Below, in pieces: positions 52,109 through 61,021 of a stretch of 64,000 bases of DNA. Source of the DNA: Sphingomonas hengshuiensis (lineage in GTDB: Bacteria > Pseudomonadota > Alphaproteobacteria > Sphingomonadales > Sphingomonadaceae). The notes below the pieces were generated by a model. The model was not told where the DNA came from. It ran no database searches and saw only the letters and a program-made list of their open reading frames with translations. Every line of letters starts with the position of its first letter. Positions within the stretch are counted from its first letter, which is position 1. The stretch is taken from the NCBI RefSeq assembly GCF_000935025.1, contig NZ_CP010836.1, forward strand, positions 2,294,001 to 2,358,000. The letters run 5' to 3'. The translations under genes were made by a program, and so were the position numbers.

Positions 52109-53236
52109 TCAGCGCATCAGGCCGGCGGCACGCAGGGCATCCTCGATGACTTTGCCGACCCCCGCCGCCAACGGGCGTTGCCGCGCAGGACCGCGCTGCT
52201 CGGAGCGCACCTCGCCCGGATGCCGCGCGGGTGCCGGGGCGCTTGCCGGCGCCGCGGCAGCGCGCGTGCGACGCGGCTGGGTCAGCCCCCAGAAGCCAGC
52301 GATGTGCCGGGTGGAGGAGATCGCAGCCTCCAGCATGTGCGGGCCGCTCGCGCCATAGCCATCGTCGCCCCCGGCTGCCAGCGGCGTGCCGTGTCCCATT
52401 CCGGTGATGCGATATTCCTCGATCACCGCGCGTCCGCCCGCATCCCGCCACAGCCGGTGCGGATAGCCGTCGATCTCGTCGCTCTCGTCCGGACCGGCAT
52501 CCACGCCATGGATCGCCTGCCATTGCTGGAGAACCGCGTCGCCATTGGCCGGGACGACGACATGGTCGGCCCCGCCATGCCACACCGACACGATCGGCCA
52601 GGGCCCACGGTGCGGCGACGCATTGCGGACCGCGGCGGCAAGCGCATCGCGCCCCGGCCCGCCCTGCCCGCGCATCCGCTCCAGCGCCTCGGGCACGTTG
52701 CGCGCGACACCGTACGGCAGGCCGGCGATGATCGCCCCGCCCGCAAACAGCTCGGGATAGACCGCCAGCAGCACCGATGTCATCGCGCCCCCGGCCGAGA
52801 GCCCGTTCACGAAAATGCGCGCGGGGTCGATGCCGTGGCCGCGCACCATCGCATCGATCATCTGGCGGATCGACAGCGGCTCGCCGGCATCGCGGCGGGT
52901 GTCGCCGGGCTCGAACCAGTTGAAGCACCGGTTCATGTTGTTGGCGCGCCGCTGCTCGGGAAAGAGCAGGACGAAACCATGGTCGTCGGCAAGCTGCGAC
53001 CAGCCCGAGCCATGGTCATATCCCGCCGCGTTCTGGGTACAGCCATGCAGCACCACCACGAGCGGCGGATTGGCCACCACTGTCTCCGGCACGTAGAAAT
53101 AGGCATCCAGCGCACCCGGATTCGATCCGAAATCGTGCAGCGGCGTCAGCCTGGCCGGCGACGCCTCGGACGCGGGATGCACACGGCCCTCGCGGAGCGC
53201 GCTCAGTCGTGCGAGCGTATCGGATAGCGGGCCCAT
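52109..53236 (-). CDS. PHB-depolymerase-family esterase
   Basis: The start at ATG 53236 has AAGGAG 7 nt upstream. The alpha/beta-hydrolase core shows the oxyanion motif VVVLHGCTQNAAGYDHG, nucleophile Ser147 in NGLSAGGAM, a catalytic Asp in WHGGADHVV and His in TGMGHGTPL. This matches the type 1 catalytic domain of esterase/PHB depolymerases (LpqC-like), which act on polyhydroxybutyrate or on feruloyl/acetyl esters. There is no obvious signal peptide. The C-terminal tail after TQPRRTRAAAAPASA is Pro/Ala/Arg-rich and resembles the linker of phasin- or granule-associated depolymerases. About 375 residues. Confidence 0.9.
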   Translation of the reverse strand: MGPLSDTLARLSALREGRVHPASEASPARLTPLHDFGSNPGALDAYFYVPETVVANPPLVVVLHGCTQNAAGYDHGSGWSQLADDHGFVLLFPEQRRANNMNRCFNWFEPGDTRRDAGEPLSIRQMIDAMVRGHGIDPARIFVNGLSAGGAMTSVLLAVYPELFAGGAIIAGLPYGVARNVPEALERMRGQGGPGRDALAAAVRNASPHRGPWPIVSVWHGGADHVVVPANGDAVLQQWQAIHGVDAGPDESDEIDGYPHRLWRDAGGRAVIEEYRITGMGHGTPLAAGGDDGYGASGPHMLEAAISSTRHIAGFWGLTQPRRTRAAAAPASAPAPARHPGEVRSEQRGPARQRPLAAGVGKVIEDALRAAGLMR

Positions 53237-53389
53237 GTCATACTCCTTCGGCCTGGGAGAAACCAAAGGCGGCCGCTCCGCCTCAAACGGTCCAGCCCAT
53301 AGTTGGTTGCTGCAGTGCAGCATTTCAAGCTATAAGGTGCACGGCGTCTTAACCTGCAAGGGAGTCCGGCAACGCGATATGCGTGACCG

Positions 53390-53974
53390 TCATGCCGCGG
53401 CGGTCGGGGCAGCGGCGGGCCAGTCGCCGCCCTCGAGCGGCGCCAATGCCTCGAATGCGCCGCGCGCGATCGAAAGCGTGAGCCGGTCGCACCCAAAGGC
53501 GATCGCATCGCGCGGGACCGCGCGCAGGTCCTCGCGCACGCCGGCGACACCGCCGGTCGCCACGACGACATAGCTCACCCTGCCCGAGCCGCACTCGACC
53601 AGCGCCTCGACGGCCTTCCCGACTGCGCTGCCGTCCTCACCGACGACCGCCATCCCGGCGACGCCGGTGGCGGTGAACAGCGCCGGCACCGACGCGCGCC
53701 GGCTCCGCGCCTTGGCCGCCCGGCCACCGTCCTCATAGGTCGCCTGCCGCCCGAGCCAGCGCCAGATGCCGACCAGATTGACCAAAGTCAGGAAGGCGTT
53801 GGTCGCCAGCAAATTGGTCTGTCCCGACGACACGCCGACCACTATCCAGCATAGCGATCCGACCGTGAACACGACGAAGCCCCACCCGGTCACGCGCGCG
53901 CCCAGGTTCGCGGCGGTCATCATGGCGGCGATCATGGTCGCGGCCGGCGCGACCCATCCGGCGATTTCGTTCAG
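53390..53974 (-). CDS. Small membrane protein with PRC-barrel domain (start uncertain)
   Basis: The product has two or three hydrophobic segments (APAATMIAAMMTAANLGARV and WGFVVFTVGSLCWIVVGVSS, then a shorter LLATNAFLTLVNLVGIW). A C-terminal PRC-barrel-like beta region (VAGMAVVGEDGSAVGKAVEAL and VREDLRAVPRDAI) follows. No ATG lies near the expected start; a CTG at 53974 sits behind GAGAGGAG at good spacing and is my choice, which is unusual. The next in-frame ATG (54238) would add residues without protein character. Function unknown. Confidence 0.6.
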   Translation of the reverse strand: MNEIAGWVAPAATMIAAMMTAANLGARVTGWGFVVFTVGSLCWIVVGVSSGQTNLLATNAFLTLVNLVGIWRWLGRQATYEDGGRAAKARSRRASVPALFTATGVAGMAVVGEDGSAVGKAVEALVECGSGRVSYVVVATGGVAGVREDLRAVPRDAIAFGCDRLTLSIARGAFEALAPLEGGDWPAAAPTAAA

Positions 53975-54299
53975 TTTCCGCTCCTCTCGAACGTCGTGGC
54001 CTACCCCTGCGAGCCGATGGCCGCCGCGTCCCAACGCGCAATCCTCCCGATCGGCGACCGGCCGTCGTAAAATTTCCTCGAAAGGGCAGCGACGCTGGCG
54101 GCACCAGTTGGGCAGCCTGGCCAGCGCCCCCTGACATTCGGCTACGGCCTGCAATGCGGCCCCCCGGCGCTGCGCATTTGGTTTTGCGCTTGGAATCAGT
54201 ATCCGGGGCCCGGACAGTCCTTCCGTCGAGGACGCCATAACCGCATATTGCGGGCGCCGGCGCTATGGGTCGGGCAGGATTGCGCTTGGGGGACGAGGA
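53975..54299. other. 325-bp region between the PRC-barrel gene and lacI-type gene
   Basis: No convincing gene. It should contain divergent promoters for the PRC-barrel gene and the LacI-family gene. I saw no copy of the GCGCTAAACC operator found downstream of the regulator, so autoregulation through that site is not supported here. Confidence 0.45.
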
Positions 54300-55358
54300 T
54301 TGGGCGACAAGAGGCAGGACGAACGCAGCGGACGCTCGCATGCGCGCGCGACGATCGCCGACGTTGCGAAGCTGGCCGGCGTTTCTTCGATGACGGTATC
54401 GAACGTGCTCAACCAACGCCCCAAGGCGGGTGCCAATGCGCGCGCGGCGGTGCTCGCGGCGGTCGAGCAGCTTGGCTATGTCCCCAATCGCGAAGCCAAG
54501 AGGCTGGCGGGTGCGCAGACGTTGCGCGTCGGCATCTTCTATACCGATGCCGCCACCGCCTTTGTCGGCACCGTGCTGGTGGGCGCACTCAACGCCTCGG
54601 TCGAGATGGGTGCCGAAATCGTCGTCGAGCGCGCCGATCCGGCAGACCCCGCCGCGCTGCGCGCGTCGCTGCAACGCCTTCAGCGGACCGGCGTCAACGG
54701 AATCCTCCTGCCCCCGCCGATCGCCGAACTCGTCGCCCGATCGGGCTGGTTGCGGGAGATCGATCTGCCCGCCGTCGCGGTCGGCCCCGGCGCCGCGCTC
54801 CCCGGCCTGCCCGCGGCGCGCTGCGACGAGCGCCAGGCGGCGTACGACATCACCCGCCTGTTGATCGCGCGCGGCCACCGCCGCATCGGCATCGTCGGCG
54901 GTCCGGAGGGGCACAGCGCCGCCGCGATGCGGCTCGAAGGCTATCGAGGCGCCATGGCCGACGCAGCGCTGCCGATCGATCCCGACAGAATCGAGCCCGG
55001 CGACTTCACGTTCCAGGGCGGCGCAGACGCTGCGGCGCGATTGCTCGGGCGATCCCCGCGCGTCGACGCGATCTTCGCCACCAACGATGCCTCGGCCTGC
55101 GGCGTGCTGGCGACCGCGCATCGGCTTGGCATCGCAGTGCCCGATGCGCTGTCGGTCGTCGGCTATGACGATACCCCCGTGGCGCGGCAGGTCTGGCCGG
55201 CGCTGACCACGGTGCGCCAGGACACGACGACGATGGGCAGGATCGCGATGACGCTGCTGGCCGATCTGATCGCCGCGCGCCGCGCCGGGCGCGAGCCGCC
55301 GGGCGACCAGCTGGTCCCCTATGCCGTGATCGAGCGGGGGTCGATCCGGTCGGAATGA
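54300..55358 (+). CDS. LacI-family transcriptional regulator (second glycan locus)
   Basis: The 352-residue protein starts at TTG 54300 behind GGGGGACGAGGA. It has a LacI head (ATIADVAKLAGVSSMTVSNVL, then YVPNREAKRLAGA) and a sugar-binding core (RVGIFYTDAATAF to VIERGSIRSE). It is followed, 124 nt downstream, by an MFS gene whose promoter carries TTGTAGCGCTAAACCA, and a similar site precedes the TonB receptor at 58.6 kb. It is therefore the likely regulator of the MFS-GH3-receptor-esterase group. Effector unknown. Confidence 0.94.
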   Translation: MGDKRQDERSGRSHARATIADVAKLAGVSSMTVSNVLNQRPKAGANARAAVLAAVEQLGYVPNREAKRLAGAQTLRVGIFYTDAATAFVGTVLVGALNASVEMGAEIVVERADPADPAALRASLQRLQRTGVNGILLPPPIAELVARSGWLREIDLPAVAVGPGAALPGLPAARCDERQAAYDITRLLIARGHRRIGIVGGPEGHSAAAMRLEGYRGAMADAALPIDPDRIEPGDFTFQGGADAAARLLGRSPRVDAIFATNDASACGVLATAHRLGIAVPDALSVVGYDDTPVARQVWPALTTVRQDTTTMGRIAMTLLADLIAARRAGREPPGDQLVPYAVIERGSIRSE

Positions 55359-55410
55359 CCGAAGCCGCTTGACATCGAAGTCCGAGACAGCGTTGAAGTC
55401 CGAACCGGAG

Positions 55411-55426
55411 TTGTAGCGCTAAACCA
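55411..55426. promoter_or_regulatory. LacI-type operator candidate before the MFS gene
   Basis: TTGTAGCGCTAAACCA contains the palindromic core TAGCGCTA typical of LacI-family operators. A TTGACA box lies upstream at 55369-55374. The segment GCGCTAAACC recurs at 58591-58600. Confidence 0.65.
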
Positions 55427-55482
55427 ATCGGAACCGAGATGAGTCTTCCCGCCCTTCTACGCATCGCAGCGCGGCCCGCCGC

Positions 55483-56820
55483 ATGAGCGCGCATCCGGTC
55501 CCCGCCGATGCATGGCCCGCCCGCCGCACGGCCTGGACGGCGGCGATCATCCTGATGCTGGCCAACACGCTCGCCTTTGTCGACCGGCAGGCGCTCGCCT
55601 TGCTGGTCGAGCCGATCAAGCGCGATTTCGGCGTATCGGACACGAGCATGAGCCTGCTCTACGGGCTGAGCTTCACGCTGTTCTACGTGCTGCTGGGGAT
55701 TCCGATCGCCCGGCTGGCGGACCGCGCGAACCGGCGCAACATCGTCGCGGCCTCGGTGCTCGCATGGAGTGCCGCCACGGCGCTGTGCGGCGCCGCGCGC
55801 AGCTTTCCGCTGCTGTTCGCCGCGCGGATCGGGGTGGGCGCGGGCGAGGCCGGGCTCGGCCCCGCAGCCTATTCGATCCTCTCGGATTATTTCGCACCCA
55901 AGCGGCTGGCCGCGGCGATCGGCGTCTATCAGATGGGCACCTATCTCGGCGGCGCGCTCGCCCTGGTGCTCGGCGGGCTGATGGCCGCTGCCATTCCGAC
56001 CGATTCGGTCGTCACCGTGCCGCTGGTCGGCGCGGTGAAGGGCTGGCAGTTGGTGTTTCTCGCTCTGGGGATTCCCGGGCTGCTCCTCGGATTGCTGATG
56101 CTCACGATCCGCGAGCCGGTGCGCCGCGGGCTCGGCCAGCACGGCGCGCAGGTGGTGCCGCTCAGCCAGTTCTTCGCGCACGTCCTGGCCCGCCGCCGCG
56201 CCTATCTGGGTATCGGCATCGGCTTCGCGCTGATGATCCTGGTCGGCAACGGCACCGGCGCGTGGATCCCGGCCTTCTTCCAGCGCCGCTTCGAGTGGTC
56301 GACTGCGGAGATCGGCGTGCGATACGGCACCGTCGTGTTCCTGTTCGGCACGACGGGCGCGTTCGTCGGCGGGCATTTCGCGAGCTGGCTGTCGGCGCGG
56401 GGGCATCCGCGCGGCAATCTCGGTGCCGCGCTGCTGGGCTTTTCGGCGCTCATTCCGCTGACGATCGCCTTCCCGCTGGTGCCCAATCCCTGGGTCGCGC
56501 TCGCGCTGATCGCCGGGATGAATTTCTTCGCCGGGTTCAATTTCGGTGGCGGCCTCGCGGCGCTCCAGGAAATGACGCCCAACCGGATGCGCGCGCTGGT
56601 CGCCTCGGCTTATATGCTGCTGATCAACCTGATCGGCGGAACGCTCGGTCCGATGGCGGTGGCACTCCTTACCGATCGCTGGTTCGCCGATCCGCAACGG
56701 CTGCCCGAGGCGATTTCGATCACCTGCGCGATCGCGTCGCCGCTGGCGCTGCTATGCCTGATGATCGGAATGGCCGGGCACCGCGCGACGATGGCGACCG
56801 CGCCCGACACCGCGGCATGA
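55483..56820 (+). CDS. MFS transporter (spinster-like), probable sugar or oligosaccharide carrier
   Basis: The 445-residue protein has 12 predicted membrane spans. The first contains MLANTLAFVDRQALALLV with the spinster-type D-R pair, and the loop 2-3 motif is ARLADRANRRN. It resembles inner-membrane carriers found in sphingomonad TonB loci. The downstream GH3 gene start overlaps its stop (ATGA), so the two are coupled and the carrier may import the GH3 substrate or product. It is the first gene after the LacI gene and has the operator-like sequence in its leader. Confidence 0.9.
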   Translation: MSAHPVPADAWPARRTAWTAAIILMLANTLAFVDRQALALLVEPIKRDFGVSDTSMSLLYGLSFTLFYVLLGIPIARLADRANRRNIVAASVLAWSAATALCGAARSFPLLFAARIGVGAGEAGLGPAAYSILSDYFAPKRLAAAIGVYQMGTYLGGALALVLGGLMAAAIPTDSVVTVPLVGAVKGWQLVFLALGIPGLLLGLLMLTIREPVRRGLGQHGAQVVPLSQFFAHVLARRRAYLGIGIGFALMILVGNGTGAWIPAFFQRRFEWSTAEIGVRYGTVVFLFGTTGAFVGGHFASWLSARGHPRGNLGAALLGFSALIPLTIAFPLVPNPWVALALIAGMNFFAGFNFGGGLAALQEMTPNRMRALVASAYMLLINLIGGTLGPMAVALLTDRWFADPQRLPEAISITCAIASPLALLCLMIGMAGHRATMATAPDTAA

Positions 56821-58502
56821 GCGCGCCTGCCACCACGATGCCCGATCCGCTCGCGCTCGACGCCGCGGGCCGCGCCTGGGTCGATCGGACGCTCGCCGGC
56901 CTTTCGACCGAGGCTGCGATCGCGCAATTGTTCGTCCTGTCGAGCCGCGAGGACACGCTCGAGGAAGGCGCCGCGCTCGCCGCGCTGCGACCGGGCGGAA
57001 TCCACCGCTTTCCCGCGCGCGACCTGGGCGAGGCAGTGGCCGCAACGCGCCGCATGATCGAGAGCGCCGACATCCCCGTCCTGCTCAGCGGCGACATCGA
57101 GGGCGGCACCGCGAGCTATCCCTTCACCACGGCGCTGCCCAACCAGATGGGCATCGCCGCCTGCGACGATCTCGCGCTTTCGGCGGCGGTCGCCGAAGTG
57201 ATCGCGCGGGAGAGCCGCGCGCTGGGCTATGACTGGTCGTTCACGCCGGTGGTCGATCTCAACGTCGCGTTCCGCAATGCCGTGGTCGGGACGCGGTCCT
57301 ATGGCTCCGACGTCGATCGCGTGCTGGCACAGGCGCGCACCTATGTCCGCGTGGTGCAGGCGCACGGCCTCGCCGCCACTGCGAAACACTGGCCCGGCGA
57401 CGGGATCGACGACCGCGACCAGCATCTGACCACCACGGTCAATCCGATGTCGCCCGGTGCCTGGGCGGACAGTTTCGGGCGGATCTTCCGCCAGTTGATC
57501 GCCGACGGCGTGATGACGATCATGTCGGCGCACATAGCCCTGCCCGCTTATGCGGCGCAGGCCGGCGTCGAAGGGCGCGAACGCTTCGCGCCCGCCACGG
57601 TCTCGCATCTGCTCAACCAGCGGCTGTTGCGCGAGGAGCTTGGCTTTCGCGGCCTGATCGTCTCCGATGCGACGGTGATGGGCGGGCTGACCAGCTGGCT
57701 CGATCGTCGCGAGACCGTCCCGGCGGTGATCGCCGGCGGCTGCGACATGTTCCTGTTCAGCCGGGACGCCGCCTCCGACATGGCGCTGATGCTGGACGGC
57801 CTGCGCGAGGGGCGGCTGTCGGAAGCGCGGCTGGAGGAAGCGGTCCGGCGCGTGCTGTCGTTCAAGGCGGCGCTCGGGTTGCACCGGCGGACGCCGGACG
57901 AGCGGATCGGGTCGCTGGACGACGTCGCGGCGGCGCTGCGGACCGAGCGGCATCGCGAGATCGCCCGGGTCGCCTGCGGCCAAAGCGTGACGCGCGTGAA
58001 GGACACGCAGCACCTCCTTCCGCTCGATCCGGACCGCCATCGCCGCGTCGTCGTGATCGCCGATGCCGGCTGGACCTTCTTCGCCGGTGCCGTGGAACGG
58101 AGCTTCGATCCGTTCTTCGATGCGATGCGCGCGCACGGGTTCGACCTGCGGCATTTCGATCCGGAGGCGCCGCCGACCGCCGCCGATACCGATCTGCTGA
58201 TCTATCTCGTCGGTCAGGAAGCGACGCCGAGCATCGGCCATATCCATCTCGATTTCGCCAGGATGCACGGCGGGATGCGGCGCGCGATGATGCAGTTCAA
58301 CCGCGAGATTCCGACGCTGCTGCTGTCGTTCGGCCAGCCCTATTACCTCCGCGACGCCGCCAATTTCGCCACCCTGGTCAACGCCTATTCGTCGCTCGAC
58401 ACGGTCCAGCGCGAAGCCGTTGCGCGCCTGGTGGATGCAGCGCCGTTCGAGGGGGTCAGCCCGGTCGATGCCTTTTGCGGCGAGGAACAGCTGCGCTGGT
58501 AA
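56817..58502 (+). CDS. GH3 beta-N-acetylhexosaminidase-like (NagZ-type) glycosidase
   Basis: ATG 56817 overlaps the MFS stop. The 561-residue protein has the GH3 barrel: LLSGDIEGGTASYPF, AKHWPGDGIDDRDQH (the NagZ-type loop with His203 as probable general acid/base) and the nucleophile Asp284 in LIVSDATVMGG. NagZ usually reads KHFPGHG, whereas this copy has WPGDG. The C-terminal half (from about 380) is an alpha/beta sandwich domain ending EEQLRW. No signal peptide, so cytoplasmic, fitting with the coupled MFS importer. Likely substrates are N-acetylglucosamine-containing saccharides or another beta-glycoside; not resolved. Confidence 0.9.
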   Translation: MSAPATTMPDPLALDAAGRAWVDRTLAGLSTEAAIAQLFVLSSREDTLEEGAALAALRPGGIHRFPARDLGEAVAATRRMIESADIPVLLSGDIEGGTASYPFTTALPNQMGIAACDDLALSAAVAEVIARESRALGYDWSFTPVVDLNVAFRNAVVGTRSYGSDVDRVLAQARTYVRVVQAHGLAATAKHWPGDGIDDRDQHLTTTVNPMSPGAWADSFGRIFRQLIADGVMTIMSAHIALPAYAAQAGVEGRERFAPATVSHLLNQRLLREELGFRGLIVSDATVMGGLTSWLDRRETVPAVIAGGCDMFLFSRDAASDMALMLDGLREGRLSEARLEEAVRRVLSFKAALGLHRRTPDERIGSLDDVAAALRTERHREIARVACGQSVTRVKDTQHLLPLDPDRHRRVVVIADAGWTFFAGAVERSFDPFFDAMRAHGFDLRHFDPEAPPTAADTDLLIYLVGQEATPSIGHIHLDFARMHGGMRRAMMQFNREIPTLLLSFGQPYYLRDAANFATLVNAYSSLDTVQREAVARLVDAAPFEGVSPVDAFCGEEQLRW

Positions 58503-58562
58503 CCGGCGACGTGGCTCTCGGGCCGCACATTTTCAAAAGCGACCGACCGGCAGACGTGGCGC

Positions 58563-58601
58563 TTGACAGACCCCGCCTGCATGTTGTTTTGCGCTAAACC
58601 A
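58563..58601 (+). promoter_or_regulatory. Promoter with LacI-type operator before the TonB receptor gene
   Basis: TTGACA at 58563-58568 looks like a -35 box. TTGTTTTGCGCTAAACCA at 58584-58601 shares GCGCTAAACCA with the site before the MFS gene and overlaps the expected -10 region. Repression by the LacI protein at 54.3 kb is inferred. Confidence 0.6.
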
Positions 58602-58622
58602 TAAGACGTATGGAGTGGATTA

Positions 58623-60977
58623 GTGATGGCCAGCCTAGTGACGAACCGCAGCACCGTGAACGATCGAACGGCGCTGCGCGCGGCCCGGAATTCCGTCGCC
58701 ATACGGGCGCTGATCGCAGCGACGCTGTCGATCGCCCCCTTCGGCATCGGCGCGGCGCTGGCACAGGACGCGCCGCTGGCGCAGGACGTTCCGGCCGATG
58801 AGGTCGTCGATACCGGCGACATCGTCGTGACTGCGAACCGCACCGTATCGCTTGCTTCGAAGACGCCGATCGCGCTCAACGCCGTGAGCGGCGCCGATCT
58901 GACCAGCGCGGGCGTGACCAACCCCACGACGCTGTCCGAAATCATCCCCACCGTGACGATCGACCGCACCGATGGGCTGCGCATCACGATCCGCGGCGTA
59001 TCGAGCAACGACAATACCGAAAAGGGCGATCCTTCGGCGGCGTTCCTGCTCGACGGCATCTACATCGCCCGGCCACAGGCGCAGGAGGTCTCGTTCTTCG
59101 ACCTCGACCGAGTCGAAGTGCTGCGTGGTCCGCAGGGCACGCTCTATGGCCGCAACACGACCGCAGGCGTGGTCAATGTCATTTCGGCGCTGCCCAAGCA
59201 TCGTTTCGAGGCGTCGATCGAGGGGAGCTATGGCAATTTCGACACGCGCCAGCTGACCGGCATGATCAACGTGCCGATCGGCGATCACGTCGCGGTGCGC
59301 GCCGCGGTCAATTATGATCGTCGCGACAGCTATATCCGCCGCGGCGATTCCCCGTACGATCTCAGCCCGTTCAAGGACAATCTGTCGGGCCGCCTCAGCG
59401 TCCTCGCCGATCTCGGCGAGCGCACCACAGTGCTGGTCCGCGGCGATTACAGCGCGATCAAGGGCCGGCCGACCAACGCGGTGTCCGCGTACAATTTCTT
59501 CGCGCCCTTCGCCGGGCCGGTCGACGGCCAGCGCGGCACCGACCCCGCCTATCGTCCGGAAGTCTCGTCCGACGACCGCCGCGTGCTCGGCTTTGCCGAG
59601 GGCAGCCAGAGCAGCCGCGACAACAGCAGCTGGGGCGTGATGACCGAAGTCAATCACGAACTGGGCGACCGGCTGACGCTGACCTATCTCGGCTCGTATC
59701 GCGAGTTCGAGCGCGACGAGCAGGCACCGGGGCTGACCGGGTTCGTGCCCGGCATCAATCTCTCGCTCTCCAACCCGGGATCGCTCGACGCCTCCTATTG
59801 GCAGACTTCGCACGAACTGCGCCTCGCTTATTCGGGCGACCGGTTGCAGGTTCAGGTCGGCGGCTATTTCTTCAAGGAGCATTCGGTTTCCGAAGTGCTC
59901 ATCACCGGACTGCTCAGCCCAACCCCCGGAACGCCGGGCTATGTCTTCGGCTTCCTCCAGGACCCGACCACCGCGCGCTCGATCGCGGGCTTCGGTCAGG
60001 CGACCTACAGCCTGACCGATCGGCTGCGCGTGACCGGCGGGCTGCGCTACACCAGCGACGACAAATCGCGGCTCGGCGCGACGATCATCCACAGCACGGT
60101 CGGCGAGCCGCTCGTCTTCCCGCCGGACTCGCTCAACGACGCCAGCCGCAGCTTCAACAAGCTGACGTGGAAGAGCGGCGTCGAGTTCGACCTGAACAAC
60201 CGCACCCTGCTATATGCCAGCATCTCGACCGGTTATAAGGCGGGCGGGTTCAACGACGGCTGTCTTGCCGGCGACGCCAACTGCACCGCGCCGATCCCCG
60301 CCGACGCGCTATTCTATAAGCCGGAGACGCTGACCGCCTATGAGGTCGGCTTCAAGACGCGCATGCTCGACAACGCGCTGCGGCTGAACGGCAGCTACTT
60401 CCATTACGATTACAACGACCTGCAGCTGAGCCAGGCCAGCAACATCTGCGGCGGCCCGTGCCAGATCACGACCAACGCCGCGACGGCGAAGATCGATGGC
60501 GTCGAGTTGGAGGCGGTCGTCGTCCCCAGCCCGCGCAACCGCTTCGGCGCGACCGTGGCATGGCTCAATGCGCGCTTCACCGATTACGAGATGGTGCCCG
60601 GCGTCAATTTTGCCGGCGCCAAGCTCGACCGCTCGCCCGAATGGGTCGCCGCGGTGGATTACAGCTACAGCCTGCCGCTCGACAACGGCAGCGACCTCAC
60701 CGCGCAGGTGCGCAGCCGCATCAGCGATTCCTACGAGTTCCTGTCGAGCACGCTGCGGGCACAGTTCCACCAGCCGTCCTACACCCGCACCGATCTCAAC
60801 CTGACCTACAACGCGCCCGACCGCCGCTGGTATCTCCAGGGGTTCGTCAAGAATCTGGAAGACACCATCGTGCTGTCCAGCGCGACGACCGTCGCGGCGT
60901 TTCCCGGTCTCGCGGGCGGCACCGTGACGTTCCAGGACCCGCGGACCTATGGCATGCGCGCCGGGTTCAAATTCTGA
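58623..60977 (+). CDS. TonB-dependent receptor of the second glycan locus
   Basis: GTG 58623 (GGAG 7 nt upstream) or ATG 58626 begins a 784-residue protein with a long signal region (IRALIAATLSIAPFGIGAALAQ). The TonB-box-like DIVVTANRTV and the plug (SEIIPTVTIDRTDGLRITI, AAFLLDGIYIARPQAQ, VEVLRGPQGTLYGRNTTAG) follow, then a barrel ending GMRAGFKF. No STN domain. The plug wording resembles the broad iron-complex/oligosaccharide receptor group common in sphingomonads. It sits between the GH3 gene and a carboxylesterase gene, under a LacI-type operator, so uptake of a glycan or glycoconjugate is favoured over iron. Confidence 0.93.
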   Translation: MMASLVTNRSTVNDRTALRAARNSVAIRALIAATLSIAPFGIGAALAQDAPLAQDVPADEVVDTGDIVVTANRTVSLASKTPIALNAVSGADLTSAGVTNPTTLSEIIPTVTIDRTDGLRITIRGVSSNDNTEKGDPSAAFLLDGIYIARPQAQEVSFFDLDRVEVLRGPQGTLYGRNTTAGVVNVISALPKHRFEASIEGSYGNFDTRQLTGMINVPIGDHVAVRAAVNYDRRDSYIRRGDSPYDLSPFKDNLSGRLSVLADLGERTTVLVRGDYSAIKGRPTNAVSAYNFFAPFAGPVDGQRGTDPAYRPEVSSDDRRVLGFAEGSQSSRDNSSWGVMTEVNHELGDRLTLTYLGSYREFERDEQAPGLTGFVPGINLSLSNPGSLDASYWQTSHELRLAYSGDRLQVQVGGYFFKEHSVSEVLITGLLSPTPGTPGYVFGFLQDPTTARSIAGFGQATYSLTDRLRVTGGLRYTSDDKSRLGATIIHSTVGEPLVFPPDSLNDASRSFNKLTWKSGVEFDLNNRTLLYASISTGYKAGGFNDGCLAGDANCTAPIPADALFYKPETLTAYEVGFKTRMLDNALRLNGSYFHYDYNDLQLSQASNICGGPCQITTNAATAKIDGVELEAVVVPSPRNRFGATVAWLNARFTDYEMVPGVNFAGAKLDRSPEWVAAVDYSYSLPLDNGSDLTAQVRSRISDSYEFLSSTLRAQFHQPSYTRTDLNLTYNAPDRRWYLQGFVKNLEDTIVLSSATTVAAFPGLAGGTVTFQDPRTYGMRAGFKF

Positions 60978-61021
60978 TCGGGCACCCGTCGCCGTTCGGC
61001 GATTTGGTTAGGGGATACGCC

